Source: Rhodoplanes serenus (GTDB lineage: Bacteria > Pseudomonadota > Alphaproteobacteria > Rhizobiales > Xanthobacteraceae). From it: DNA of 64,000 bases. Below the pieces are notes generated by a model, which did not search any database, was not told the origin of the DNA, and worked only from the letters and a program-made list of their open reading frames with translations. Every line of letters starts with the position of its first letter. The stretch's first letter is position 1. The stretch covers positions 16,187 through 80,186 of the forward strand of contig CAMDFO010000015.1 of the NCBI GenBank assembly GCA_945897515.1. The letters are read 5' to 3'. Below are positions 24,490-33,245 of the stretch, piece by piece. Made by a program: the position numbers and the translations under genes.

Positions 24490-26211
24490 ATGACCGCCAC
24501 GGAGCTCCACAACGCGATCCCACGTCCGGCCCGGCGCCGGCATTGGCCCATATCGCATCCCGTCGCGACGGTGTTCCTGTTCGCGGTTGCCGCTCTGGTC
24601 GTCGCGCCGCTGTTGAGCCTGATCCTGTTTGCCATTCAGGGCGACAGCGAGTTGTGGCCGCATCTCGTCGCCTACGTCCTGCCGGTCGCGACGCTCAACA
24701 CGATTCTGCTGCTCGCCGGCGTGGCGCTGGTCGCCGCGGTCGCCGGCGTCGGCACCGCCTGGATGGTGACGGCCTACGAGTTTCCCGGACGCAGCACCTT
24801 CGTCTGGCTGCTGCCGCTGCCGCTGGCGTTCCCGACCTATATCGTGGCGTACGTCTACGTCGATATCCTCGACGCGGCGGGACCGGTGCAAACCGCCCTC
24901 CGCGCGCTGGTCGGCTGGCGCTCGGCCGCGGACTACTGGTTCCCCAGCGTCCGGTCGCTCGGCGGCGCGATCCTGGTGATGGGATTTGTGCTCTATCCTT
25001 ATGTCTATCTCGCAACCCGCGCGATGTTTCAGACCCAGAGCGCGACACTGATCGAAATGGCGCGCTCGCTCGGCGCCAGCCGATGGCGGCTCGCGCGCGA
25101 CATCACGCTGCCGCTGGCACGTCCAGCGATTGCCGCTGGCCTCGCGCTTGCCATGCTGGAAGCACTCAACGATATCGGCGCCAGCGAATATCTCGGCGTG
25201 CAGACGCTCACGCTCTCGATCTTCAACACCTGGCTCAACCGGTCGAGCCTGCCGGGCGCGGCGCAGATCGCCTGCGTCATGCTGTTCGTGGTGGCAGCAT
25301 TGATTGCGCTCGAGCGTTACGGCCGGCGCCGGCAGAGTTTTACCGGGCTCGACCGCCATCCGGGAATTGCGCGGCGCATTCCGCTTGAACGCGGGAAAAA
25401 ATGGCTCGCGGCGCTGGGATGCCTGCTGCCGGTCGGACTGGGCTTTCTCATACCGCTCGTCTATCTCGCGCAGGAGGTGGTCAGCCGCGGGCTGCTGATT
25501 GGTTTCGACCCCAGCCTTTTCCGTCACACCCTGACCACAGTCGCGATCGCAGCCGGCGCCACCGCGTTGACGCTTGTGCTCGGCTTCGGCGTGGTGTTCG
25601 CGCTGCGGCTCGTTCGCCGGCCGTTTGCGCAAAACTGCGTCTTTGTCGCGAGCCTGGGCTACGCGGTGCCTGGCACGGTGCTGGCGCTCGGGCTGCTTTC
25701 GCCGCTGGTCGGCATCGACGAGGCGATCAACTGGGTGACACGGACGGTCGCGGGCGCCAGCGTGGGCCTCGTGCTAGCAGGATCGAGCGCCGCGGTGATG
25801 ATCGCCTATGCGGTGCGCTTCCTGGCGATTGCCACCGGATTTGCGCAGGCGGGACTGGCCCGGATTTCGACCGAGCTCGATGACGCCGCCCGCACCGTGG
25901 GCACACGCCCGAGCGGCCTGCTCTGGTCCATCCACCTCCCGCTTTTGCGGCCGGCGCTCTGGGGCGCGGCTCTGCTGGTGTTCGTCGATTGCCTGAAGGA
26001 GCTGCCGGCCACGCTGCTGCTGCGGCCGCTCAACGTCGAAACGCTCTCGACCTACATCTACCAGTTCGCCACCCGCGGCAATTTCGAGGAGGGCGCGCTT
26101 GCGGCGCTGCTGATCGTGCTGGTCGGCATCGTCCCGGTGATCCGCATGACGCGCCACGCCGACGAGGCAGTGCAGGCGGGCGTCACCCCGGCACGGGGCT
26201 GGACGGCCTGA
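24490..26211 (+). CDS. fbpB: Iron ABC transporter permease, fused two-domain type
   Basis: A 573-residue inner-membrane permease with about twelve hydrophobic segments in two halves, as in FbpB/SfuB. Each half has its EAA loop: EMARSLGASRWRLARDITLP near residues 190-210 and ELDDAARTVGTRPSGLLWSI near 460-480. It follows the ferric receptor gene and should transport iron released by it. The ribosome site is weak, fitting a low expression level. The ATPase (FbpC) that would drive transport is not in the neighbourhood, so it must be supplied from elsewhere. Confidence 0.92.
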   Translation: MTATELHNAIPRPARRRHWPISHPVATVFLFAVAALVVAPLLSLILFAIQGDSELWPHLVAYVLPVATLNTILLLAGVALVAAVAGVGTAWMVTAYEFPGRSTFVWLLPLPLAFPTYIVAYVYVDILDAAGPVQTALRALVGWRSAADYWFPSVRSLGGAILVMGFVLYPYVYLATRAMFQTQSATLIEMARSLGASRWRLARDITLPLARPAIAAGLALAMLEALNDIGASEYLGVQTLTLSIFNTWLNRSSLPGAAQIACVMLFVVAALIALERYGRRRQSFTGLDRHPGIARRIPLERGKKWLAALGCLLPVGLGFLIPLVYLAQEVVSRGLLIGFDPSLFRHTLTTVAIAAGATALTLVLGFGVVFALRLVRRPFAQNCVFVASLGYAVPGTVLALGLLSPLVGIDEAINWVTRTVAGASVGLVLAGSSAAVMIAYAVRFLAIATGFAQAGLARISTELDDAARTVGTRPSGLLWSIHLPLLRPALWGAALLVFVDCLKELPATLLLRPLNVETLSTYIYQFATRGNFEEGALAALLIVLVGIVPVIRMTRHADEAVQAGVTPARGWTA

Positions 26212-26212
26212 C

Positions 26213-26244
26213 GAGCGGGCTATCGTTCCGATAGCCGCCCGCTC
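26213..26244 (+). terminator. Hairpin after the iron permease gene
   Basis: GAGCGGGC pairs with GCCCGCTC, with an inner CTATCG/CGATAG stem separated by a small bulge. No long T-run follows, so termination may be partial. Confidence 0.5.
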
Positions 26245-26323
26245 AAAGCTACCTTGCCAAGCGGCCCTGCCGGGAGGACCATTCGGGCGGCCCGGAAGAG
26301 GCCCAACGACTGGGGAGAATTTC

Positions 26324-27058
26324 ATGACCATTCGCAACCTGGCAGTGGCGGCGACTGCCGTCGCGCTCATGCTCGGTACATCGGCGCAGGCGGCCGAGAT
26401 CACGGTACTTAGCTCCAACGCGCTGAAAACCGTGCTGGAAGACCTGGGACCGAAGTTCGAAAAGAGCTCCGAGCACAAGCTCGCGATCAAGTTCGACACC
26501 GCGGCGGCGCTTAAAGGCCAGATCGAGAAAGGCGCCGCAGTCGACGTCGCCCTCCTCACCGACGGAGCGGTCGACGACCTGATCAAGCAGGGCAAGCTCA
26601 CTTCGCGCATCGCGCTGGCGCGCTCGGGCGCGGGTGTCGCGATCAAGCGGGGCGCGCCGAAACCCGACCTCAGCTCGACGGACGCATTCAAGAAGACGCT
26701 GCTCGCAGCAAAATCGATTGCCTATGTCGAGCAGGGTGCCACCGGCATCTATCTCAAGGGCTTGTTCGAGCGCCTTGGCGTCGCCGATCAGATCAAGAGC
26801 AAAACAAAGTTCGTGAAGTCCGCGGCCGAAGCGGTCGCCGCCGGCGAGGCCGAGCTCGGCTTCACCCAGATTGCCGAAATCCTGCCCTACGCGGGCGCCG
26901 AGGTCGCGGGCCCGCTGCCGGCCGAAATCCAACTCAACACCAATTTCGCACTCGGCTTCAGCGGCAAGAATGCTCAGGCCGCCGAGGCTTTGGCCAAGTT
27001 CATGACCACGCCAGCCGGCGCCGCCGTGCTCAAGGCCAAGGGGCTGGAACCGCGCTGA
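26324..27058 (+). CDS. ModA-like periplasmic substrate-binding protein
   Basis: A 244-residue secreted receptor of the SBP_bac_11 class. The signal peptide covers residues 1-23 (cleavage after AQA). The mature protein begins with EITVLSSNALKTVLEDLGP and has FDTAAALKGQIEKGAAVDV, GFTQIAEIL and ALAKFMTTPAGAAVLKAKGL, the standard pattern of molybdate-type receptors, although several members bind other oxyanions or organic ligands. It has no partner permease or ATPase and is followed by a strong hairpin, so it appears to be a single-gene unit. Confidence 0.87.
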   Translation: MTIRNLAVAATAVALMLGTSAQAAEITVLSSNALKTVLEDLGPKFEKSSEHKLAIKFDTAAALKGQIEKGAAVDVALLTDGAVDDLIKQGKLTSRIALARSGAGVAIKRGAPKPDLSSTDAFKKTLLAAKSIAYVEQGATGIYLKGLFERLGVADQIKSKTKFVKSAAEAVAAGEAELGFTQIAEILPYAGAEVAGPLPAEIQLNTNFALGFSGKNAQAAEALAKFMTTPAGAAVLKAKGLEPR

Positions 27059-27076
27059 CGGCCGCTGCTCAAGCTT

Positions 27077-27105
27077 AAGCGCCCCGGCGTCCTGCCGGGG
27101 CGCTT
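27077..27105 (+). terminator. Hairpin terminator after the ModA-like gene
   Basis: AAGCGCCCCGGC and GCCGGGGCGCTT form a perfect 12-bp stem with loop GTCCT. No T-run follows on either strand, but the stem is very stable and positioned 18 bp after the stop. Confidence 0.7.
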
Positions 27106-27122
27106 GATCGCGTCGCAACAGG

Positions 27123-27178
27123 TCGGCTACAGAACTCAGGGCTGCCGACCTCGGGTACAGAACTCGGGTACGGAATTT
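27123..27178. repeat. Three near-identical 15-bp repeats before the CoA transferase operon
   Basis: TCGGCTACAGAACTC (27123), TCGGGTACAGAACTC (27151) and TCGGGTACGGAATTT (27164) lie in the same orientation within 56 bp, 36 bp upstream of the subunit A start. The last two overlap by two bases. Their position fits binding sites for an activator or repressor of the operon. Confidence 0.5.
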
Positions 27179-27214
27179 GCATATTTTGGCTGACTTTAGT
27201 GTGAGGCGGAACGC

Positions 27215-27922
27215 ATGAAGAAGGTCTATCCCGACGCGAAGGCCGCGCTGGCCGGTGTCCTCAAGGACGGCATGCTGATCATGGCCGGCGGCTTCGGGCT
27301 GTGCGGCATCCCGGAGAGCCTGATCCTGGCGATCCGCGACTCCGGGGTGAAGAACCTCACCATCGTCTCCAACAATGCCGGCGTCGACGGCATCGGCCTC
27401 GGCCTGCTGCTCGACACCAAGCAGGTCAAGAAAATGATCTCGTCCTATGTCGGCGAGAACAAGACCTTCGCCCAGCAGTTCCTCGCGGGCGAGTTGGAGA
27501 TCGAGTTCAACCCGCAGGGCACGCTGGCCGAACGCATCCGCGCCGGCGGAGCAGGCATCCCGGCGTTCTTCACCAAGACCGGCGCCGGCACGATGATCGC
27601 CGAAGGCAAGGAAGAGCGGGAATTCGACGGCGAGCGCTACGTGATGGAACGCGGCATCGTCGCCGATCTCTCGATCGTGCACGCCTGGAAGGGCGACACC
27701 GAAGGCAACCTCGTGTACCGGAAGACCGCGCGCAACTTCAATCCGATGATGGCGACCGCCGGCAAGATGACCGTGGCGGAGGTCGAGAACCTCGTGCAGC
27801 CGGGCGAGATCAATCCGGACCACATCATGACGTCAGGCGTCTACGTCAAGCGCATGATCCATGTGCCGAACGCTCAAAAGCACATCGAACAGCGCACCGT
27901 GCGCAAGCGCGTCGTCGCGTAA
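27215..27922 (+). CDS. 3-oxoacid CoA-transferase, subunit A
   Basis: Alpha subunit of a class I CoA transferase, which moves CoA from succinyl-CoA to a 3-oxoacid (acetoacetate or 3-oxoadipate). The 235-residue product has the subunit A signature MAGGFGLCGIPESLI near residues 23-37 and NNAGVDGIGLG near 53-63; the glutamate nucleophile belongs to subunit B. It is followed after 12 bp by subunit B. Acetoacetate (ScoA) and 3-oxoadipate (PcaI) enzymes cannot be separated from sequence alone; the lack of other pca genes leans to the former. Confidence 0.93.
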   Translation: MKKVYPDAKAALAGVLKDGMLIMAGGFGLCGIPESLILAIRDSGVKNLTIVSNNAGVDGIGLGLLLDTKQVKKMISSYVGENKTFAQQFLAGELEIEFNPQGTLAERIRAGGAGIPAFFTKTGAGTMIAEGKEEREFDGERYVMERGIVADLSIVHAWKGDTEGNLVYRKTARNFNPMMATAGKMTVAEVENLVQPGEINPDHIMTSGVYVKRMIHVPNAQKHIEQRTVRKRVVA

Positions 27923-27934
27923 GGGGGACAAGTC

Positions 27935-28576
27935 ATGGCTTGGACACGTGAAGAGATGGCGGGCCGCGCCGCGAAGGAATTGCGCGATGGCTTCTACGTC
28001 AACCTGGGGATCGGCATTCCGACCCTGGTTTCGAACTACATCCCGGACGGCATGACGGTTCAGCTCCAGAGCGAAAACGGCATGCTCGGCTTCGGACCGT
28101 TCCCCTACGAGGGCGACGAGGACCCGGACCTGATCAACGCCGGCAAGCAGACCATCACCGAGCTGCCCACCACGAGCTATTTTTCCTCGGCCGACTCGTT
28201 CGCCATGATCCGCGGCGGGCACATCGACCTGTCGATCCTCGGGGCCATGCAGGTGGCCGAGAACGGCGACCTCGCGAACTGGATGATTCCCGGCAAGATG
28301 GTCAAAGGCATGGGCGGCGCCATGGACCTGGTGGCCGGGGTCAAGAAGGTCGTGGTGGTGATGGAGCACTCGGCCAAGAACGAGCCGAAATTGCTCAAAC
28401 GCTGCAACCTGCCGCTGACCGGGGCGGGCGTCGTGGACATGGTCATCACCGACCTCGGGGTGTTCACCATCGACAAGAAGGGCAGCGGCGGGATGACGCT
28501 GACCGAAATTGCTCCGGGGACGACGGTCGACGAAATCAAGGCGAAGACCGAAGCCGGATTCAAGGTCGGCCTCTGA
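27935..28576 (+). CDS. 3-oxoacid CoA-transferase, subunit B
   Basis: Beta subunit of 213 residues carrying the catalytic glutamate E47 in the SENGMLG motif, which forms the glutamyl-CoA intermediate. Other family marks are [12 protein letters not shown] and [15 protein letters not shown], and the C-terminal [12 protein letters not shown] ribosome site (GGGGGACAAG) lies in the short gap after subunit A. Together the two make a heterotetramer typical of bacterial ketone-body or 3-oxoadipate degradation. Confidence 0.93.
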   Translation: MAWTREEMAGRAAKELRDGFYVNLGIGIPTLVSNYIPDGMTVQLQSENGMLGFGPFPYEGDEDPDLINAGKQTITELPTTSYFSSADSFAMIRGGHIDLSILGAMQVAENGDLANWMIPGKMVKGMGGAMDLVAGVKKVVVVMEHSAKNEPKLLKRCNLPLTGAGVVDMVITDLGVFTIDKKGSGGMTLTEIAPGTTVDEIKAKTEAGFKVGL

Positions 28577-28747
28577 ACCGCCGATAGCGTCGTCCAGGCA
28601 GGTGCGACACCGGCGGCACGGCGCTTCGGCGGGCCGGCCACGAAAGGGTCACAGAAGACCCCCAAGTTGCAGCGCATAAGCTGACAGTTATAGTCCCATC
28701 GACGTTCGCACCAACCACCTGCGCACCGACCACCTGGAATCCATCCC

Positions 28748-30691
28748 GTGACCGCGGCCACCGGCTTCAAGCGTCTCGGCATCACGATTGCCGCCGTCAT
28801 GCTCGGCGCATTGATCGTGCTCGGCGCCGTGGCGCTGCTCATTCCCGCCGATACCGTGCGGGATGCGGTCAAGGCCGAAATCCGCAACGTGACCGGGCTC
28901 GATCTGGCGTTGCGCGGCGATGTCTCCGTGTCGCTGTTCCCCACCGGCTCGATCAGCTTCGCCAACGTGGCGCTGGGCGAGCACGACGAGCTCACCGCCG
29001 ATCGGCTGACCGCCCGGTTGCGATTCTTCCCGCTGTTTATGGGCCGTATCCAGATCGCCGACGTGGCGCTGGTGCGTCCCCGCATCGCCGTGGCGTTGGG
29101 CAAGGACGGGCGCACCAACTGGGCGACCCTGATCGACCGGCTGGCCCGGGCCTTCGGTCCGAAGGCGAACCGACCGGATCAGGCCACCGCGTTTTCGGAG
29201 ATCCGCGTCGAGGACGGCACCATCGTGCTGCGCGATGCGTGGCGAGACGTCACCGAGACGCTGCACAACGTCGAGCTCGCGCTGGCATGGCCATCGATCT
29301 CGAAGAGCTTCGCCGCCACCGGGCGATTCGTTTGGAACAACGAGACGGTGGACGCTTCGATCGGCCTGACCGATTTCGCCTCCGCGCTGGCCGGCGACCG
29401 CTCCGGCGTCAAGCTCCGGCTCAACGGCGCAAAGCTCAAGCTGGCTTTCGAGGGCGCCATGAGCGTGCGTCCGACGCTGAAGATCGAAGGAACCATGGCG
29501 GCCGACGCCGCCTCGTTGCGGGAGACGTTGCGCTGGGCCGGGCAGACGCCGTTGACCGGGGGCGGGTTCGGCCGCTTTGCGCTCAAGGCAAAGACCAACA
29601 TCTCCGGCGGCACGATCGCGCTCTCCGCGGTCAACGTCGAACTCGATGGCAACACCGCCGAAGGCGTGCTCACCTTTGCGACCGACGGGCGGCAGACCTT
29701 GCAGGGCACGCTCGCAGCCAACGACCTCGACCTGACGCCCTATATTTCAGCCATGCGCCTGCTCACCAGCAACGAGCGCGACTGGAACCGGGTGCCGATT
29801 GCGCTCGACGGGCTGGCCGGGATGGACCTCGACCTCCGGCTGTCCGCCGCGAAAATCACCATCGCGCGCGCCAAGCTTGGCCGGACCGCGATCGCCGCCA
29901 ATCTCCGGGGCGGAAAGCTGACAGTGACGATCGGGGAAGCCCAAGCGTTCGGCGGCATCGTCAAAGGCTCGGTCACCTTCGGCGCATCCGACAACGGCGC
30001 CGATCTCAAGTCGCAGTTGCAATTTGCCGACGTCGATCTGGACGCCTGTCTCGGCGAGCTGTTCAACTTCCGCCGCATCGAAGGGCGCGGCAATGTCGCG
30101 CTGGCGATGGAGGCGACAGGCAGCAGCGTCCTCGCCCTGACCCGGACCATGAACGGCTCGGCCAACCTGATCGGCAGCAAGGGCGCCCTGGTGGGTCTCA
30201 ACGTCGAGCAGTTGCTGCGCCGCCTTGAGCGCCGGCCGCTCTCGGGCGCCGGCGACTTCCGTTCCGGCCGCACCTCGTTCGAGAAGCTCACCGTCAATAT
30301 CAAGGTCACCCAAGGCACGGCCGTGGTCGAGGACGTCCGGCTCGAAGGCTCCAAGGTCCGGCTCGGGCTTGCCGGGTCGGCGTCGATCCCATCGCGCGAT
30401 TTCGACCTCCGGGGGGTCGCGGCACTCGTTGCCACCGGCGCGAACGAGGCCCCGCCGGCCTTCGAGCTGCCGTTCGTGGTGCATGGCCCATGGGACGATC
30501 CGATCATGCTGCCCGACACCCAGAGCCTGCTGCTGCGGTCCCCGGCGGCCTCGCCGCTGCTGGATGCGGTCAAGGGCCGTTCTTCCCGCGACACCGTGCG
30601 TTCGGCGATCGAGCGGCTCACCGGCGGCGGCACGCCTCCGGCGCCGCCAGCGGCAGCCAACCCCGCCGCCGCGCCACAGCCGGCACGCTAA
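28748..30691 (+). CDS. AsmA family protein
   Basis: A 647-residue envelope protein. One N-terminal membrane helix (about residues 8-34) anchors a long periplasmic beta-rich body; the start is the AsmA-type ITIAAVMLGALIVLGAVALL and then TGLDLALRGDVSVSLFPTGS, which closely resembles known AsmA beginnings. The C-terminus is an Ala/Pro-rich tail. AsmA-like proteins are thought to help move phospholipids to or control assembly of the outer membrane. A GTG at 28748 is used with no strong ribosome site. Neighbours give no further hint. Confidence 0.88.
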   Translation: MTAATGFKRLGITIAAVMLGALIVLGAVALLIPADTVRDAVKAEIRNVTGLDLALRGDVSVSLFPTGSISFANVALGEHDELTADRLTARLRFFPLFMGRIQIADVALVRPRIAVALGKDGRTNWATLIDRLARAFGPKANRPDQATAFSEIRVEDGTIVLRDAWRDVTETLHNVELALAWPSISKSFAATGRFVWNNETVDASIGLTDFASALAGDRSGVKLRLNGAKLKLAFEGAMSVRPTLKIEGTMAADAASLRETLRWAGQTPLTGGGFGRFALKAKTNISGGTIALSAVNVELDGNTAEGVLTFATDGRQTLQGTLAANDLDLTPYISAMRLLTSNERDWNRVPIALDGLAGMDLDLRLSAAKITIARAKLGRTAIAANLRGGKLTVTIGEAQAFGGIVKGSVTFGASDNGADLKSQLQFADVDLDACLGELFNFRRIEGRGNVALAMEATGSSVLALTRTMNGSANLIGSKGALVGLNVEQLLRRLERRPLSGAGDFRSGRTSFEKLTVNIKVTQGTAVVEDVRLEGSKVRLGLAGSASIPSRDFDLRGVAALVATGANEAPPAFELPFVVHGPWDDPIMLPDTQSLLLRSPAASPLLDAVKGRSSRDTVRSAIERLTGGGTPPAPPAAANPAAAPQPAR

Positions 30692-30804
30692 TCCAAGCGC
30701 CTGACACGCCGCCGGCTCGCTCTTTTCGCGAGATCGCCCCGATTCGACTATCATCCCCCGCAACGAATCAGTCTGCCGGCGCACCGGACGGCGACGAGGG
30801 CTGG

Positions 30805-31065
30805 ATGCTGCATCCGCTGATCCGCATGATGGTGAAGATCGCGATCGCCTCGCTGATCGTCGGCGCCATCCTGAGCCATTTCGGCATCACCGCCGACCAG
30901 TTGGTGCGCGAGCTCGGCCTCACGACCGAGCGGATCGAGGATTGGGCGCGGCGGGGCTTCGCCTGGGCGCTGCCGAACCTGCTGCTCGGCTCGCTGGTCA
31001 TTATCCCGGTGTGGTTCCTGGCCTACCTGTTCCGGCCGCCGCGCAGCAGCAACCGGCCGGATTAG
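30805..31065 (+). CDS. Small membrane protein (DUF6460-like)
   Basis: An 86-residue protein with two membrane helices (about residues 5-22 and 52-74) separated by a charged segment (LVRELGLTTERIEDWARRGF), the pattern of DUF6460 proteins of Hyphomicrobiales. A good ribosome site (GACGAGGG) precedes the ATG; a much longer upstream frame overlaps the AsmA gene in another reading and is not real. The stop overlaps the stop of the convergent gene by three bases. Confidence 0.8.
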   Translation: MLHPLIRMMVKIAIASLIVGAILSHFGITADQLVRELGLTTERIEDWARRGFAWALPNLLLGSLVIIPVWFLAYLFRPPRSSNRPD

Positions 31066-31460
31066 GGCCCGGATGCTCGGCAGGGGCACGGTGTAACGGC
31101 GTCAAGCCAATAGCCCTCCACCGCCTCGTCAGCCCAGAAATCGACGGACACGTTCACCGAGGGCGCGGCCCCGTCGAACTCCAACCATATGAACTCTTCA
31201 CGGAAATCGACCTCCATGCCGTTTTCCTTGAGCCGCGAAAACCCGATCTCGAAGTATCCCGCGGAGTTCGCCACGCAGCGCGACGCATCGACAGATACGG
31301 CTGCGGTCCATTTCCGCTCCATCGACGGCAGTTGCCACTCCGAAAACTGGACGTCCTTGATTGCCAACGCGGGCTTGCACACCTGCTTGGCGACGGCTTG
31401 CGTCACGCTGATGAGCCCGATTGTGGCTGCCAGCAGTCCATATATGCATGATCGATTCAT
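31062..31460 (-). CDS. Secreted hypothetical protein, 132 aa
   Basis: A signal peptide is visible at residues 1-25 (CIYGLLAATIGLISVTQAVAK). The mature part has four cysteines (CKPAL, SRCVAN, TPCPC), which suggests disulfides in the periplasm, and a beta-rich pattern with FREEFIWLEFDG and VNVSVDFWADE. The ATG at 31460 has a strong ribosome site (GAGAGGAG). It is downstream of the MATE exporter gene on the same strand with 37 bp between. I do not recognise the family. Confidence 0.75.
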   Translation of the reverse strand: MNRSCIYGLLAATIGLISVTQAVAKQVCKPALAIKDVQFSEWQLPSMERKWTAAVSVDASRCVANSAGYFEIGFSRLKENGMEVDFREEFIWLEFDGAAPSVNVSVDFWADEAVEGYWLDAVTPCPCRASGP

Positions 31461-31497
31461 CGGTCGTTCTCCTCTCGATTTGTCGGTGACATTCATT

Positions 31498-32928
31498 TCA
31501 TTGCGGTGCTGATGGCACCTTCACCCTGAACATCGCGGCAGCGGTCAGCGCCGCGTATGCGCAAAATCCAACGGCGATCGCCACGAAGAATCCGATCGCG
31601 CCGAGATTGAGCCAAGTGATCGCGAGCAACGCGCATCCTGCGCTGGCGAGCAGACGGACAGCGTTCGCCGTCACAGTCCACATGACGCTTCCAAACCCCT
31701 GGGTTGCGAAATAGAGCGCCATCCCCAGGCCGTAGAAGCCGTAGATCGGTCCAACGATTTGCAGATACAAAGCGCCGGCGCGGACGATCTCGTCATCGCT
31801 CGTGAAAAGACCCATCCACAAGCTGGGAAAGAGAGCGGCGACGAGTCCGATCGCTGCGCACGCAGCCCCGACGGTTGCGCCTCCGGTCCATGCGATTTGC
31901 CAAGCGCGGCGATGCTGCTTGGCACCCCAATTGGTGCCGACCATAGCAACGAGCGCGGCGCCGAAACCGAACGCCAGCGGGATCAGGATGTATTCGAGGC
32001 GCGCACCCATCGCGTAGCCGATGGCGACCTCCCGGCCCAGATGACCGGCGATTCCGGTCAGCAGCACGACGGAGAGATTGGTGATGATCACGTTGATCAA
32101 TCCCGGCACGCCGACCTTGAGGATCTCGGCGAACATTCCCCACTGCAGGGACACGCCGCGGAATGCCAAAGTGATGAGCGAGCGGGACGAGCGCAGGTAG
32201 GCGATCAGCACGAGGCTGCCCGCACCGAATGACATCGTCAGACCCCAGCCGGCGCCGGCCGGACCGAGAGCCGGCACCGGTCCCCACCCAAAAATCAGCA
32301 CGGGCGAGATAAGAATGTGCGCGATTACGCTGCCGACGATGACGGCGGAGGGCAGACCCATATTGCCGGTGCCACGCACGGCGTTGCCGAGCACATTCAG
32401 CACGCAGATGGATACCGCGCCGCTGAACACTGCGTTGGAATAGGAGAGCGCGGCGGACAGCGCTTCGCCCTCTCCGCCCATCCACCGAAACACCCACGGA
32501 GCGCCAAGCAGCATTGTGGCTGAGAACAACGCCGCGAGCGCAAGCGCCAGGATGAACCCGTGACAAACGAGAGCGTCGGCCCGATCACGGCGTCCCGCGC
32601 CGAGCGCACGTGCAATCGCCGACGAAACGGCGCCGCCCATGCCGCTGTTCGCGGCGTGCTGCATGAGCATCATGAACGGAAAGGCGAGCGACACACCTAT
32701 GAGCGCATCCGCGCCAAGACGGCCGAGAAACAGTCCGTCGAACGTGATCATGCCCGCAATCGCCAGCAGCTGAAGAGCGTTGGGTGCCGCGAGCCGAACC
32801 AGCGTGGACAACACCGGCCCTTCGAGGAGCAATTTGGTTCGCCCGGCAACCGGGCGGGCAGCAGCCGGACTGGTTGGGAGGGCGGGTGAGAACGATGGCG
32901 GGGAATTTACGATGCTTGCGTCGCTCAT
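31498..32928 (-). CDS. MATE family efflux transporter
   Basis: A 476-residue inner-membrane protein with about twelve hydrophobic helices in two six-helix halves. It starts with a polar leader, then GPVLSTLVRLAAPNALQLLA, the usual MATE beginning, and includes FDGLFLGRLGADALIGVSLA and AVRGTGNMGLPSAVIVGSV. MATE proteins expel drugs or toxic metabolites using Na+ or H+ gradients. A strong ribosome site (GGGGAGGAG) supports the ATG. It is divergent from a LysR-type regulator gene across a 317-bp AT-rich gap, so the regulator may control it. Confidence 0.92.
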   Translation of the reverse strand: MSDASIVNSPPSFSPALPTSPAAARPVAGRTKLLLEGPVLSTLVRLAAPNALQLLAIAGMITFDGLFLGRLGADALIGVSLAFPFMMLMQHAANSGMGGAVSSAIARALGAGRRDRADALVCHGFILALALAALFSATMLLGAPWVFRWMGGEGEALSAALSYSNAVFSGAVSICVLNVLGNAVRGTGNMGLPSAVIVGSVIAHILISPVLIFGWGPVPALGPAGAGWGLTMSFGAGSLVLIAYLRSSRSLITLAFRGVSLQWGMFAEILKVGVPGLINVIITNLSVVLLTGIAGHLGREVAIGYAMGARLEYILIPLAFGFGAALVAMVGTNWGAKQHRRAWQIAWTGGATVGAACAAIGLVAALFPSLWMGLFTSDDEIVRAGALYLQIVGPIYGFYGLGMALYFATQGFGSVMWTVTANAVRLLASAGCALLAITWLNLGAIGFFVAIAVGFCAYAALTAAAMFRVKVPSAPQ

Positions 32929-33245
32929 GGGTGCTCCTCCCCTCGCGGGGCTGGAGCAGCACTTGAGACGGAAGCGTCCTCAAGGACCGGGCGGCTGCGT
33001 TAAGAACCCGATGCGCTTCGCTTGCCGAAGCTGGCCTATGTATCTCCGCGCCGAACCGGCCTGCAACGCATGGTTTCTCAGCCGAGCATTAGAAAATCTC
33101 ATGAAATTAAAACCGCTAGGTCTCGCATTCTTGCGGGGACTAGCAGGTTATGACCTTAAATTTAGGCAAAAAGCCCTAGGCCGCGCCTTGTCCGGACCGA
33201 GCCCCTTCGCTATTGTACCTTAGTTTTTCTCATGAAAGACGGGCG
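32929..33245. promoter_or_regulatory. Intergenic region between MATE exporter and LysR regulator, with a repeated motif
   Basis: No gene is seen. The part from 33080 to 33240 is much AT-richer than its surroundings. TCTCATGAAA occurs at 33097-33106 and again at 33228-33237, ten bases before the regulator start. LysR proteins usually bind next to their own genes in such divergent gaps. The 131-bp spacing would need looping if both sites were used together. Confidence 0.5.
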
